Shown piece after piece: positions 26,767 to 35,696 of a DNA stretch of 43,792 nt. Position 1 is the stretch's first letter, and each line of letters starts with the position of its first letter. The notes under the pieces are model-generated. The model worked only from the letters and a program-made list of their open reading frames with translations. It ran no database searches and was not told where the DNA came from. This DNA comes from an uncultured Phocaeicola sp. GTDB taxonomy: Bacteria > Bacteroidota > Bacteroidia > Bacteroidales > Bacteroidaceae. The position numbers and the translations under genes are program-made. The stretch lies in the NCBI GenBank assembly GCA_944321015.1, contig CALUJS010000023.1, positions 1 through 43,792 of the forward strand, in the 5' to 3' direction.

Positions 26767-28410
26767 TTAGATAAACTCAATATCGACTATCGGCCCAAAA
26801 CCAGTATGTACCTGCGTCGAGGGATAGAGGTGGTCGCTGTCTACATTGCCTGCCGTGTTGAGCTGCAGGACGACAAGCTGCCCCTCCCCGTCGCTGGTGT
26901 TGACAGCCACACCGAGCGTGCGGCTGTAGGGATGGCCGTAGGTGTCGCTGCCTTCCGTATCGACCTCGTTGGGGTAGGTGCCGTTGTGCGCCATCAGCAG
27001 AGCGGAAATCTCGGCCCCGGCATCCTCATGCTGATAGACAAGGGAGCTGGAGCCAGAAGTGAAGTCCAGGCGATAAACCTTGTTGCCCACGGCATAGAAA
27101 ATGATGTTGCTGTAGGTTGAGCCTGAAGTCATAGGGGTGTCTTCGGTGACTCCTTCCGGCGTGATGAAGTCGTAATGCCCGGAAACGGTAGCCACATCGG
27201 TATGCGTCAGCGGATAATAGCGGAAGACATACATGTGCGACATGCCGTCGGGCGACACCGTCCAAGCATAGGCAGAGTATTTCTGCCACGGAGCAACGCC
27301 GCTCGCCTCGTAGTGATAGCCGTTGACGAATTTCAGAATCTGCTCGTCGGGGTCGATGGCATTCGGGTCGACCACGTCCAATCCGTCGCGATAGGCAATG
27401 GGACGAATGTCTCCGCCATTCATCAGGCCGCTCGGCTCATAGCCGCTCCAGCTGTCTCCCGAACTCTGAAGGTCGCAATGAACAAACCGATGGCCGATGT
27501 TGTCGAAGGCAATGCCCGCTTGCGGTCCGCAAACGGCCTTTTCAAAATAGTATTCCCCGGTCAGCGTGGAGGACGGATTCATTTCAAACATCACCGGAGA
27601 ATTAAGAGGAGCACGGAACACATGCCCATTTGTGCAAGCCACAAAACCGTAGCTGGAGCCACTGCCCTCCAAGTTGTCAAAGTCTACCAAGTCGAACTGA
27701 TACTCAGAGAACAGTTTCGTCCAATTGGCCATCAGGCTAAAGCCATCCACCTGATTGAGCAAGCCGGATTCCTCCAAATCAGTCGTCAAAGCATAGAGTT
27801 TCGACGGAGCTTCATAGAGCCAAGTGTACTTTGAGGTTTCATACTGCCAACAGAAAAGCTTTACGGGCTGTCCTTGGAACGACTCGCCACGCTCCTGCGT
27901 ATAGGCATTGGGAGTAACGAATATCTCTCCGTTAGCATACTCCACCGAACCCAACTCGGCGTGCCCGTCGACTTCATGAAGCACAATCCACGAATCGGTG
28001 TAGGGCTTGAACACAACCAACTGTGTAGGACGCATGACGGTCGTATGTCGCAGGTTGTCCTTCACGTAGAGGCGGAGATAATAATTGTAAGAGAAATCTT
28101 CCGCCGTTGGGTCAATCTCCAGCGTAACGGTCTCTTCCCGGCTTATCGTGTCCTGAGGTAAGGACATCGGACCGGTTTTGCTCAACGTCCAAGCGTATTC
28201 CAGATAGGACTTATCGCCGTCGGGCGTGATGATTTCGGGTGTGATGGTGTAGGTAAACGCTTCCTTGCTCTGACGGACATTGAACGTTTCGTCCAACTGC
28301 ACGGTAATGTCTTCCAACACGTCGTCGTAAACATAGTTACCCTTGTCTTCATAGCATCCCGTCATGAGACAGGCTGCTGCAACGTATAGTGCGTATTTAA
28401 TGGTTTTCAT
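26767..28410 (-). CDS. PKD-like family lipoprotein
   Basis: A 547-residue surface lipoprotein. The signal MKTIKYALYVAAA ends in the lipobox LMTGC, followed by YEDKGNYVYDDV, the typical start of the Bacteroidales PKD-like family. An Ig-like segment follows (ITVQLDETFNVRQSKEAFTY, and EYAWTLSKTGPM with the W of PKD folds). The rest is a beta-rich, propeller-like region with repeated F/Y-x-Y words. The molecular role is unknown; such proteins are encoded inside SusCD operons and may bind substrate at the cell surface. It lies 5 bp after the DUF4843 gene and 10 bp before the TlpA-like gene. Confidence 0.85.
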   Translation of the reverse strand: MKTIKYALYVAAACLMTGCYEDKGNYVYDDVLEDITVQLDETFNVRQSKEAFTYTITPEIITPDGDKSYLEYAWTLSKTGPMSLPQDTISREETVTLEIDPTAEDFSYNYYLRLYVKDNLRHTTVMRPTQLVVFKPYTDSWIVLHEVDGHAELGSVEYANGEIFVTPNAYTQERGESFQGQPVKLFCWQYETSKYTWLYEAPSKLYALTTDLEESGLLNQVDGFSLMANWTKLFSEYQFDLVDFDNLEGSGSSYGFVACTNGHVFRAPLNSPVMFEMNPSSTLTGEYYFEKAVCGPQAGIAFDNIGHRFVHCDLQSSGDSWSGYEPSGLMNGGDIRPIAYRDGLDVVDPNAIDPDEQILKFVNGYHYEASGVAPWQKYSAYAWTVSPDGMSHMYVFRYYPLTHTDVATVSGHYDFITPEGVTEDTPMTSGSTYSNIIFYAVGNKVYRLDFTSGSSSLVYQHEDAGAEISALLMAHNGTYPNEVDTEGSDTYGHPYSRTLGVAVNTSDGEGQLVVLQLNTAGNVDSDHLYPSTQVHTGFGPIVDIEFI

Positions 28411-28415
28411 AGGCG

Positions 28416-29216
28416 TTAATTGTTAGGGAATGTAACCGGTGTGCCGTCGGCTTCCGCAAGTGGCTCGTCGTGCGTGCTGTTCCACTCGTTTAAGACAGCA
28501 ATAATGTCATCCAAATAATAAGAAAAACCGTAGGTTGGCATCATCTGCGTCAGGTTGTAGATTTGCTTCACTTGGTCGTAGCCGTAACCCTTCGCTTCGT
28601 TCAATGCTGCCATGATGAAGCGCACCTTCACAGGCCCATACGAGCCTAGGTATTCGGCATACCAGCTGTTCCACTCGTCCTCATTGGTTACGTACATGTC
28701 TTCCCAATTAGTCTCATCCTTCAGGATGATAGTGTATTGCTGGCGTTCCTTTGTGCCGGGCACTACATCGGAGTTCTCGTAGTCAAACGTCAGAATGGCG
28801 CGATATTCCGTATCGGCCACCTCCGGCTTGCGAATGCCCACAGTGATGGTGCGGCGATATTCGCCCGGAGCGATGGCCGAATCGCCGGGTACGGTGACCT
28901 CGGCCAACGGATAGTCCTCGTCTGCCAAGACTTTCAGGCGGATATTAACGGGCTGGTCGCTCATAAGGCCTTCCAACTGCACGCCGACCTTAGTAGTCGT
29001 ATCGGTAAAAGCCATGCCCTTGGCAGCATAGTATTTGTAGAAGTTGACAGTAGTACTGAGGCTCTGATAATTGTCTACAAAACCTCCGTAAGCATCCAAT
29101 GTAAGGAAGTTGATGCCCCGCTCTGCCGAGAAAGGAGCAATCTCCTCCTCGTTGCACGAGGGCAGCAACGCTGTCAGGCAAAGGAGCAAAATGTATTTAA
29201 TCGTTCTCATAATCAT
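28416..29216 (-). CDS. DUF4843 lipoprotein
   Basis: A 266-residue lipoprotein (264 if the second ATG at 29210 is used, giving MRTIKYILLLCLTALLPSC). The lipobox is LLPSC. The mature part has an Ig-like beta-sandwich with VQLEGLMSDQPVNIRLKVLA and YRRTITVGIRKPEV, and a C-terminal region WNSWYAEYLGSYGPVKVRFI, all characteristic of DUF4843. The function is not known. It lies between SusD and the PKD-like gene with gaps of 17 bp and 5 bp, consistent with one operon and an outer-membrane location beside the SusCD complex. Confidence 0.85.
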   Translation of the reverse strand: MIMRTIKYILLLCLTALLPSCNEEEIAPFSAERGINFLTLDAYGGFVDNYQSLSTTVNFYKYYAAKGMAFTDTTTKVGVQLEGLMSDQPVNIRLKVLADEDYPLAEVTVPGDSAIAPGEYRRTITVGIRKPEVADTEYRAILTFDYENSDVVPGTKERQQYTIILKDETNWEDMYVTNEDEWNSWYAEYLGSYGPVKVRFIMAALNEAKGYGYDQVKQIYNLTQMMPTYGFSYYLDDIIAVLNEWNSTHDEPLAEADGTPVTFPNN

Positions 29217-29233
29217 TCTGTATTATAATAAGG

Positions 29234-30673
29234 TTAATAGATGTCACCCAAGGCTATCTCGTCGTCGGGCAAGGGGAAACGATAATGTCCCTCGGTCATG
29301 TTGGCAATGGGACAACCCAAGAAGGTGGTGTAGCCCAAACGCTTGTAGAAGAACCACAGCTGCCCCTCGGCATAGAACTCCTTACGGTATTCCTTCTCGA
29401 TGGCGTCCATGCGCTCGGTGTCGTTGCGGAAGGTCTGCAGTGCATCGACGCCACGCATAGTGCGCACGGTGGAGATAAGCTGGGTGGCTTCCTCCAAGTC
29501 GGTGGTACATTCGGCCAGAATGTAGTACATCTCCGGCAAGCGGATGAGCGGGATGTTGTTCTCAAGTACAGAGGAGAACAACTGGTCTTGGTTGTACTTC
29601 AGCGTATAGGCGCCATTGGCACTGATGCTGAAGCCCATGCCCTCCTTCATGCGCATGTCGTTCTGACCGTCGGTTGCCACATCGAATATCTCGTAGAGGT
29701 AGTTGATGTCGGAAATGATGTAGTAGTTCCACATCGTGATGGCAAACTCGTCGGCAATGCGGTCGGCAAAAGTGTTCGAGTCCATATTGATGGCAAACAT
29801 CAGCTCGGTGGAACAAATCTTGTCTTGCGTGTTGTCGGAAATCAACGCAAACATGTCGCCACCAGTCGGCTTCTTGGCATCAATGACTTCGCGGGCATAG
29901 CGGGCAGCATTCACTTTATCGCCCTTCCACAAATAAGCGCGGGCCAGCTCGCCCTTCACGGCATACTTGTTCATGCGGTTAAAGCGGTAGTTCAGGAAAG
30001 GGTCGATGCTGGTATCCTCGCCATACGACGGAAAGGAGATGTTCATCGGGTCGTTCTCCAACAGCGTTTCGGCCTCGTGCAGGCAGTCGATAATGCTGTC
30101 GATGACCTCCGTAGCCGGAAGCAACTTGGCTACATCGCGGTTGAACTGTGTGCGATAGGGAATGGAGGGCGATGAAGCATTGTCCTTGTAGATAGGCCCG
30201 TACATGCGCAACAGATCGAAGTAAATAAACGAGCGCAGGCCGAGCGCCTCGCCCTTGATAATGTCGCGATAGCCGTCGGTCACGATGACATCACCCCGGG
30301 TTTCAATATTGGCCAGCAGATTATTAAGATTGGCTATGGCGTTGTAGCCTTCCACCCAGAAGTCGTTGACGTAGGTCTCCGTGCGGGTAGAGGGATACGT
30401 GTACCACGTTTCCTCAAAGTAATCGGCATCCTCATTTTCCTCAGCCAGATAGCATTGGGCAAGTTGCGACAAAAAGCCGTAGGTCAGTTCGCGGCCGTAG
30501 AGCTGGGTTTCGCTCAGTTTGATGTAGACGCCCGTCAAAGCCTCCTTGAAGCCTTGTTCGTTCTTGAAGAGGTCTTCCTCTTCCACGTTTGTTTTAGGCT
30601 TAACGTCGAGCCAGTCGCTGCAAGAAGCAAAGAGCATCAACAGGCCGACAGCCATATAATATAGGTTTCTCAT
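29234..30673 (-). CDS. SusD/RagB-type nutrient-binding lipoprotein, locus 2
   Basis: A 479-residue outer-membrane lipoprotein. The signal MRNLYYMAVGLLML ends in the lipobox FASC, then SDWLDVKPKTNVEEEDLFKN, the classical SusD start. The RagB segment GFKEALTGVYIKLSETQLYG and the helix LRSFIYFDLLRMYGP are clear, and the C-terminus (RFPLPDDEIALGD) shows the family's end motif. It is 10 bp after susC 2. If susC 2 is switched OFF by its G9 run, translation of this protein may continue without its channel, unless coupling or polarity lowers it. Confidence 0.94.
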   Translation of the reverse strand: MRNLYYMAVGLLMLFASCSDWLDVKPKTNVEEEDLFKNEQGFKEALTGVYIKLSETQLYGRELTYGFLSQLAQCYLAEENEDADYFEETWYTYPSTRTETYVNDFWVEGYNAIANLNNLLANIETRGDVIVTDGYRDIIKGEALGLRSFIYFDLLRMYGPIYKDNASSPSIPYRTQFNRDVAKLLPATEVIDSIIDCLHEAETLLENDPMNISFPSYGEDTSIDPFLNYRFNRMNKYAVKGELARAYLWKGDKVNAARYAREVIDAKKPTGGDMFALISDNTQDKICSTELMFAINMDSNTFADRIADEFAITMWNYYIISDINYLYEIFDVATDGQNDMRMKEGMGFSISANGAYTLKYNQDQLFSSVLENNIPLIRLPEMYYILAECTTDLEEATQLISTVRTMRGVDALQTFRNDTERMDAIEKEYRKEFYAEGQLWFFYKRLGYTTFLGCPIANMTEGHYRFPLPDDEIALGDIY

Positions 30674-30683
30674 AAGTGCACTG

Positions 30684-33600
30684 TTAGAATGTTAAGTTAA
30701 GTGACATAGATATCTGACGCGACATAGGATACTCGATACCGCGTTCCTGCCTGATGGTCGACCAATGGAACAGGTCTTCCATGTAGAGGCCCACGCTGGC
30801 GCTGCTCAGGCCGAGCCGCTTAATCCAAGGCGTGTAGCGCTGCTCGAAGCGGTACTGGATGTTGATGGTGTTGAGCACCAACTCGTTCTGATCCATAAGG
30901 AAACGCGTACTGGCTTTGGTCTGCGAACCATTCACGTCCTGCGTCACAGCCTTGAACACAGCCAGGTCGCCCACGTTCTGCCAGCGGTCGGTGTAGGCGC
31001 GATGGTCTACGTTGTAGCGCAGGTCGGCGTTCTCCACCTTGTCCACGAGCGTCTTGTTGTAGTACTGTCCGCCGAACTTGTATTGTGCGGCCACGTTCAC
31101 ACTGAGTCCCTTCCAATTGAAGTTCAAGCTCATGGTTCCTTGCAAATCCGGCTCCGTATCGCCCACGGGCACCTGGTCGGCGGCATTCCATTCGCTGGTA
31201 CGTTCGCCATCGCGCGTCAGGAACACTTCACGGCCCGTAATGGGGTCGATGCCGAGCGAGCGCACGGCCCAAATCATCGACTGCGAATAGCCTTCCTCAT
31301 AACGCGGGAGAGGACGCGACAGCTTGTTCGGATTGTCCGGGTCTTCCTTCATCTGCTCTTCGTTGCGGGCACGCAAGGCATTCGATATCTTCTCGATGGT
31401 GTTCTTGTTGTGCGAACCGTTGACCACGAAGCTGAGGTTCATCTGCTGTGCCACGTTGTAGTAGGGCATGTAGCGCAAGGTGAACTCATAGCCTTTGTTG
31501 GAGATGTTGCCCACATTGTCCTTGATGGTACTGAAACCGATGGACGGCGCAAGCGAATAGTCGAGCACGGTGTTCTTGGTCAGTTTGTTATAGTATTCGA
31601 AGCGTCCGCTCAAGCGATTGTTGAAGAGCGTAAAGTCCAAACCGATGTTCCACGAGTCGGTAGTCTGCCACTTCAGTTCAGGGTTGCCCATGCCGTAAAG
31701 CAGCGTACCCACCACGTCGGAGCTTTGATAGATGCGCATCGTGTTGGTGTAGTTGTACATCTGCAAAGCCTGATAAGGCGTGAAGCCCTGTTCGCCGGTG
31801 ACACCGTATGTGCCGCGCAACACCAGTTCGTCCACAAAGCCCAGACGCTGTATCCAGCTCTCCTTGTCCAGATTCCAGCGAAGACCGGCCGACCAGAACG
31901 GCGCATAACGGTTTTCGGAACCGAACTCCGACGAAGCATCCAGGCGTCCGTTGATGTCGGCCGCATATTTCTGGTCGTAAGTGTAGCTCAGGGTTGCCAC
32001 GCCGCCAAACGAACGGGTGGTGTTCTCATCACCGACGTTCTCCTGCACCTTCGCACCGAGGAACACCTCATCCATGTTGTCGTTGGGGAAACCCGTGGCA
32101 TAGGCCCCGGCACTGTGATCCTTGGTCTCCTTGATATCATAGCGGAAATATGTGGCCAACACGTGGCGGTTCTGCCACACCTTATTATAGCTGGCCGTGA
32201 AAGCCAGGTCCCAATCGAGCGTGGTGGCATTGGTCCATTGATAAGAACCTCTCTCCTCCAAATCGGTCACTTCGATGAAGTCGGTGTGGTTGGCCGACTT
32301 GAAGATGTCGGTGTCCGACGTGGTTTTCGTCACCGTAAGGTCCATGGCCAGACGGAGGTTCTCCATGGGCGAATATTCGGCACGGAAGGCGTCGCGCACC
32401 TCGAAGGCCACATTGCGGTCGATGCTATTATACAGGGTGTTGTACATGGGGTTACCCACGGTCATACCGGCCGAGTTGAAACCGCTGTCGTCATACACCG
32501 CCTTCTCCAGATATTGCTGTATCTGGCCGTGCTCGTCGCGAATGCGATAGTAGGGATTCAGCTTGGCATATTGGTCGAACGTGCCGTAGGGCGACGTGCG
32601 GTCGGACGTGGTATAGTCGACATAGGCAATGTTACTGATAAGCAATCCCTTATAGCGGTAACGAATGTCGATGCTGACGCTCTTGCCATAGACGCCCGTG
32701 CCCTTCATGATGCCCGGAGCCTGATTGAGGCCGGCGTATATCTTATAACGCAATTCGTTCGTACCGCCCTCCAAGTTAATGCCGTGACGATGGGCAAAGA
32801 CCGTCTCCAGCGGTTGCGACAGCCAATAGGTGTCCACCCCGCGCTCCACTTCGAGGAGCTTGCGGCGGTAGATGTCGTAGCGGTTTTCCACGTTGACAAT
32901 GGTACCGCTCTCGTCATAGTAACCCGCCCTTCTCTCCAGCTCCAGTTTCTCGGCGGCGTTCAGCAGGTGGTAGTCCGTCAGGTCGGGATATTCCACCTTG
33001 TAGTTGCCGTTGTAGGTCACGCGCAGGCGGCCGGCTTCGGGAGCTTTGGTCTCGACCACGACGACACCGTTTGACGCCTGCGAACCGTAGATGGCCATGG
33101 CGGCGGCATCCTTCAACAGCGTCACGCTCTCGATTTGAGCCGGGTCGAGGTCCATGATTTTAGTCACGCCCACGTCGATGATGCCGTCGAGCACGAACAG
33201 CGGCTGGTTGGGGCGCGTGTCGATGTCGCCACGCATGATGACCGTCTCGTCGGTCGAATAGTCGCCCATGCTCGATTGGCCGCGCATGGTGAAGTCGGGC
33301 ACGGAACTGGGGTTGGAGCCGGAGAGCATGTTGTCGCCCATGCGGAAGCCCGGGTCGAGCATCGTGATGGCGTTGAGGATGTTGCCCGACGAGAGCTTGC
33401 GGATTTCGTCGCCCGTCATGCGGTTGGCCGAACCGGTGAAGCCCTCTTTCTTACGTTCGAAGATACCGGTCACGACGACCTCGTCCATCGTCTGGGCATC
33501 CTCGGCCAAGGTGATGCTCAGCGGCTTGCCGTCCCACGTGACGGTCTTGGTTGCCATGCCGATGAACGAGAAGGTAAACGACTTGACACTCTTCCCCTCG

Positions 33601-33867
33601 GGCAACGTGATGGAGAATGTGCCGTCGGCACGGGTGACGGCCTTCAGACTTTGATCATTGGATACTACGGAAACTCCCGGAATGGGATCCCCTTGTTCAT
33701 CAACCACCTTACCGGTGATGGTACGGGTCTGCGCCCATGCGAAGCCTATGCTTGAAGCAAACAGGAACGCGGCAGCAGCCAGCCTCAGCTTGCTGTTACC
33801 GGAGAAGCAAAAATACCCCCCCCCGGTTGACTTTCAAGCACTTAGACGAACGATGTTTTTCCTTCAT
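30684..33867 (-). CDS. SusC/RagA-type TonB-dependent receptor, locus 2, leader out of frame at a G9 run
   Basis: From the regulatory domain (VVDEQGDPIPGVSVVSND) through the plug (DEVVVTGIFERKKEGFTGSA and LLKDAAAMAIYGSQASNGVV) to the terminal barrel strand ending ISMSLNLTF, the receptor frame is intact. A start at 33867 (MKEKHRSSKCLKVN) runs into nine G (33824-33816) and stops at a TAA at 33798-33796 after 23 residues. In the receptor frame the missing link encodes YFCFSGNSKLRL and the signal core AAAAFLFASSIGFAWA, but it has no start codon because a TGA lies just upstream. Deleting one G joins start, signal peptide and receptor. This is likely phase-variable and OFF as given. Confidence 0.9.
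33816..33824 (-). repeat. Homopolymer G9 (coding strand) in susC 2 leader
   Basis: Nine C on the plus strand, located between the start codon and the signal-peptide core (codons 15-17 from 33867). G8 or G11 gives one frame from ATG to receptor; G9 gives a 23-residue peptide. It is the same length and the same one-base offset as in susC 1, although the surrounding sequences differ. Confidence 0.95.
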
Positions 33868-33951
33868 AGTGATAGGTTGGTTTATGTATTAATTAAAATG
33901 AGGTTCCTTTTTCTCTCGTTTCAATCTTAACAATTCTTGTCATATGCTTTG

Positions 33952-33981
33952 CAAATGTAGATATTATTTCGCAAATCCAAA
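33952..33981 (-). promoter_or_regulatory. Promoter of uptake operon 2
   Basis: The minus strand has TTTG (33981-33978), an 18-bp spacer, then TACATTTG (33959-33952). This fits the Bacteroidetes -33/-7 pattern with a spacer one base short of the ideal. The leader to 33867 is about 80 nt and AT-rich. Confidence 0.65.
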
Positions 33982-34085
33982 TTTCTTTTTATCTTTTTTC
34001 TTCAACGAACGCAAAAAACCGCTAACCGGCACAATCAGCCCTCCCGGGACGTTCCGAAGAGTCCGGCAGCCGCTCCAAACGGCGC

Positions 34086-34179
34086 AATATTGCGCGCCGC
34101 AAGCCTCCATATGACGGCCCGCGAGCGCGCATATGCCGGCTCACGGGCGGGGATATGTCCGCGTTCGGGCGTGCATATG
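34086..34179. repeat. 22-bp palindromic repeat array F (5 units)
   Basis: Hexamers start at 34086 (AATATT, centre of the perfect palindrome GCGCAATATTGCGC), 34108, 34130, 34152 and 34174 (CATATG, CATATG, GATATG, CATATG), all 22 bp apart. Bases 34101-34181 differ from array E (25229-25309) at one position only. Confidence 0.9.
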
Positions 34180-34184
34180 GAGGC

Positions 34185-34232
34185 AAAAACGAGGGCGCAC
34201 CGCAGAGGGAGAACCCGGCCTGCAATGCGCCC
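34185..34232 (-). terminator. Terminator of uptake operon 3
   Basis: On the minus strand GGGCGCA (34232-34226) pairs with TGCGCCC (34199-34193), with an inner GCAG/CTGC stem, followed by TCGTTTTTG. It lies about 45 bp after the TlpA-like stop codon. Confidence 0.6.
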
Positions 34233-34274
34233 AGAGAGAGAGAAGTCAACAATTATATAATGAATATGACAGGG

Positions 34275-35684
34275 TCAGCGTATGCCCAGCGCCTTCCGCA
34301 GCAACGGACGGATTTCTTCCGACGAGGGACGGGGCGCGTCGCCCGAGATGAGGCGGCCGTCCTTGCCCACGAGGATGAAGCGGGGGATGCCGCGCACCTT
34401 GTAGGGCACGGCAATGTCGTCGGCACGGTCGCCCGCGAAGAGCTGCACGCCCTTCATCTGTTTCTCGCGCACCATGTCGAGCCACTTCCGGCGGTCTTTC
34501 GCCTTGTCGATGGAGACGCTCATGAACACCATGTCGGCGCGGTCCTTGAAGTCTTCCTCCAGCTTGGCCAGATGGGGAATCTCGCCCTTGCACGGTCCGC
34601 ACCACGTGGCCCAGACATCGATGTAGACCACCTTGCCACGGAAGTCCGACAGGGCCACTTCCTTGCCGTTCACATCGGGGAAGCGGAAGTCGATGGCGGC
34701 ATGTCCCTCGGAATGGTCGTCGAGCTTGCCCACCATGGCGTTGAAGCGGCGTTGCTGGTCGTCGGTGGCCAGGCAGGAGGCATAGAGACTGCGGAAGGCA
34801 TCGATGGCGGCATAGTCCTTGCACCAGGCGGCATAGTTGAGCATCATCTCGCCGCGCAACGTGTCGTTCACGATGGGACTTTCCGCGCCCAGCAGATAGT
34901 CCTTCTTGGCCTGCATCCGGGCCGTGAGTTGCTCCTGCGTCAGGGTCGTGTCCACACGGGACTCGATGCCCGCCATGCGCTCCAGCATGTCGATGCCGCC
35001 GGGATAAGCCAGCAGCGAGGTCGATGCCGAGAAGTCCTTCACGTGCAGCGAGCGATAGTAGGGGATGAAGTCGGTGCTCTTGGGATGCTCGGTGCGCGGC
35101 GTGCTGAGGAGCATCAGGTTGATGTCGGCAAAGTTGTACTTACGGTAGTCCTCAAACGAAGCATTGAACTTCGCGTTGGGCGTCGCGGCGCGCGGATAAG
35201 CCTGCACCGCGGGAAGCGTCTGTTCCAGCAGGGGGAAATAGTCGCGGAAGGTGCTGCGCTTCTTCATGAAGTAGACGGCTTTGCCTTCGAGCGGCTGCAC
35301 CAAGTCGTGCCACTGCTCGATGGCGCGGTTCTCGGGCGTATTGTCGCCCGTGAGACGCCACGTGTCGCCTTCAATCTCGAACTGCAGGTTGTCGCCGGGC
35401 TTGAAATAGAACACGTAGCGGTTCATGCGGCTGCGGTCATTCTTTCCGATGACATAATAGCCTTCCTCCTCGGGATAGAAGGCAAAGCCGAAACGCCCGT
35501 CGGCCGCCAGAACGGAAGATGCCAGCTGACGGCAGGTGCCGTTTTCCACGGCGTAAAGACTGAGTTGCGTGTCGGACGGGCCGGGTTCGAGCCAATGTCC
35601 CCTGACCAGGGAAAGGCTTTGGGCGGAAATGGCGCCGCCGCCCACAGACAGGGCAAGCAGGCCAAGGATAATGGTTTTCTTCAT
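34275..35684 (-). CDS. TlpA-like thioredoxin-fold exported protein, last gene of uptake operon 3
   Basis: A 469-residue periplasmic protein with a cleavable signal (MKKTIILGLLALSVGGGAIS, then AQ). The N-terminal half is a beta-rich region plus helical middle (about residues 25-320). The C-terminal TlpA/AhpC domain has AIDFRFPDVNGKEVALSDFR, the redox motif DVWATWCGPCKGEIPHL and the cis-Pro region IPRFILVGKDGR. It probably has a thiol-disulfide role in the envelope. It differs from the operon-2 homologue in lacking a lipobox. It follows the S9 peptidase gene by 12 bp. Confidence 0.87.
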   Translation of the reverse strand: MKKTIILGLLALSVGGGAISAQSLSLVRGHWLEPGPSDTQLSLYAVENGTCRQLASSVLAADGRFGFAFYPEEEGYYVIGKNDRSRMNRYVFYFKPGDNLQFEIEGDTWRLTGDNTPENRAIEQWHDLVQPLEGKAVYFMKKRSTFRDYFPLLEQTLPAVQAYPRAATPNAKFNASFEDYRKYNFADINLMLLSTPRTEHPKSTDFIPYYRSLHVKDFSASTSLLAYPGGIDMLERMAGIESRVDTTLTQEQLTARMQAKKDYLLGAESPIVNDTLRGEMMLNYAAWCKDYAAIDAFRSLYASCLATDDQQRRFNAMVGKLDDHSEGHAAIDFRFPDVNGKEVALSDFRGKVVYIDVWATWCGPCKGEIPHLAKLEEDFKDRADMVFMSVSIDKAKDRRKWLDMVREKQMKGVQLFAGDRADDIAVPYKVRGIPRFILVGKDGRLISGDAPRPSSEEIRPLLRKALGIR

Positions 35685-35696
35685 AGCTGTGTTATG

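Larger units (their letters stand above)
33868..34274. other. 407-bp gene-free stretch between uptake operons 3 and 2
   Basis: From right to left it holds the terminator of operon 3 (34185-34232), repeat array F (34086-34179), a short GC-rich piece, then the AT-rich promoter and leader of operon 2 (33868-34020). No conserved small reading frame was found. Confidence 0.8.

Noticed and set aside
25229..34181. Composite transposon bounded by arrays E and F
   Set aside because: The copies are direct repeats, but no transposase, integrase or target-site duplication was found, and the genes between them form an ordinary uptake operon plus its promoter.
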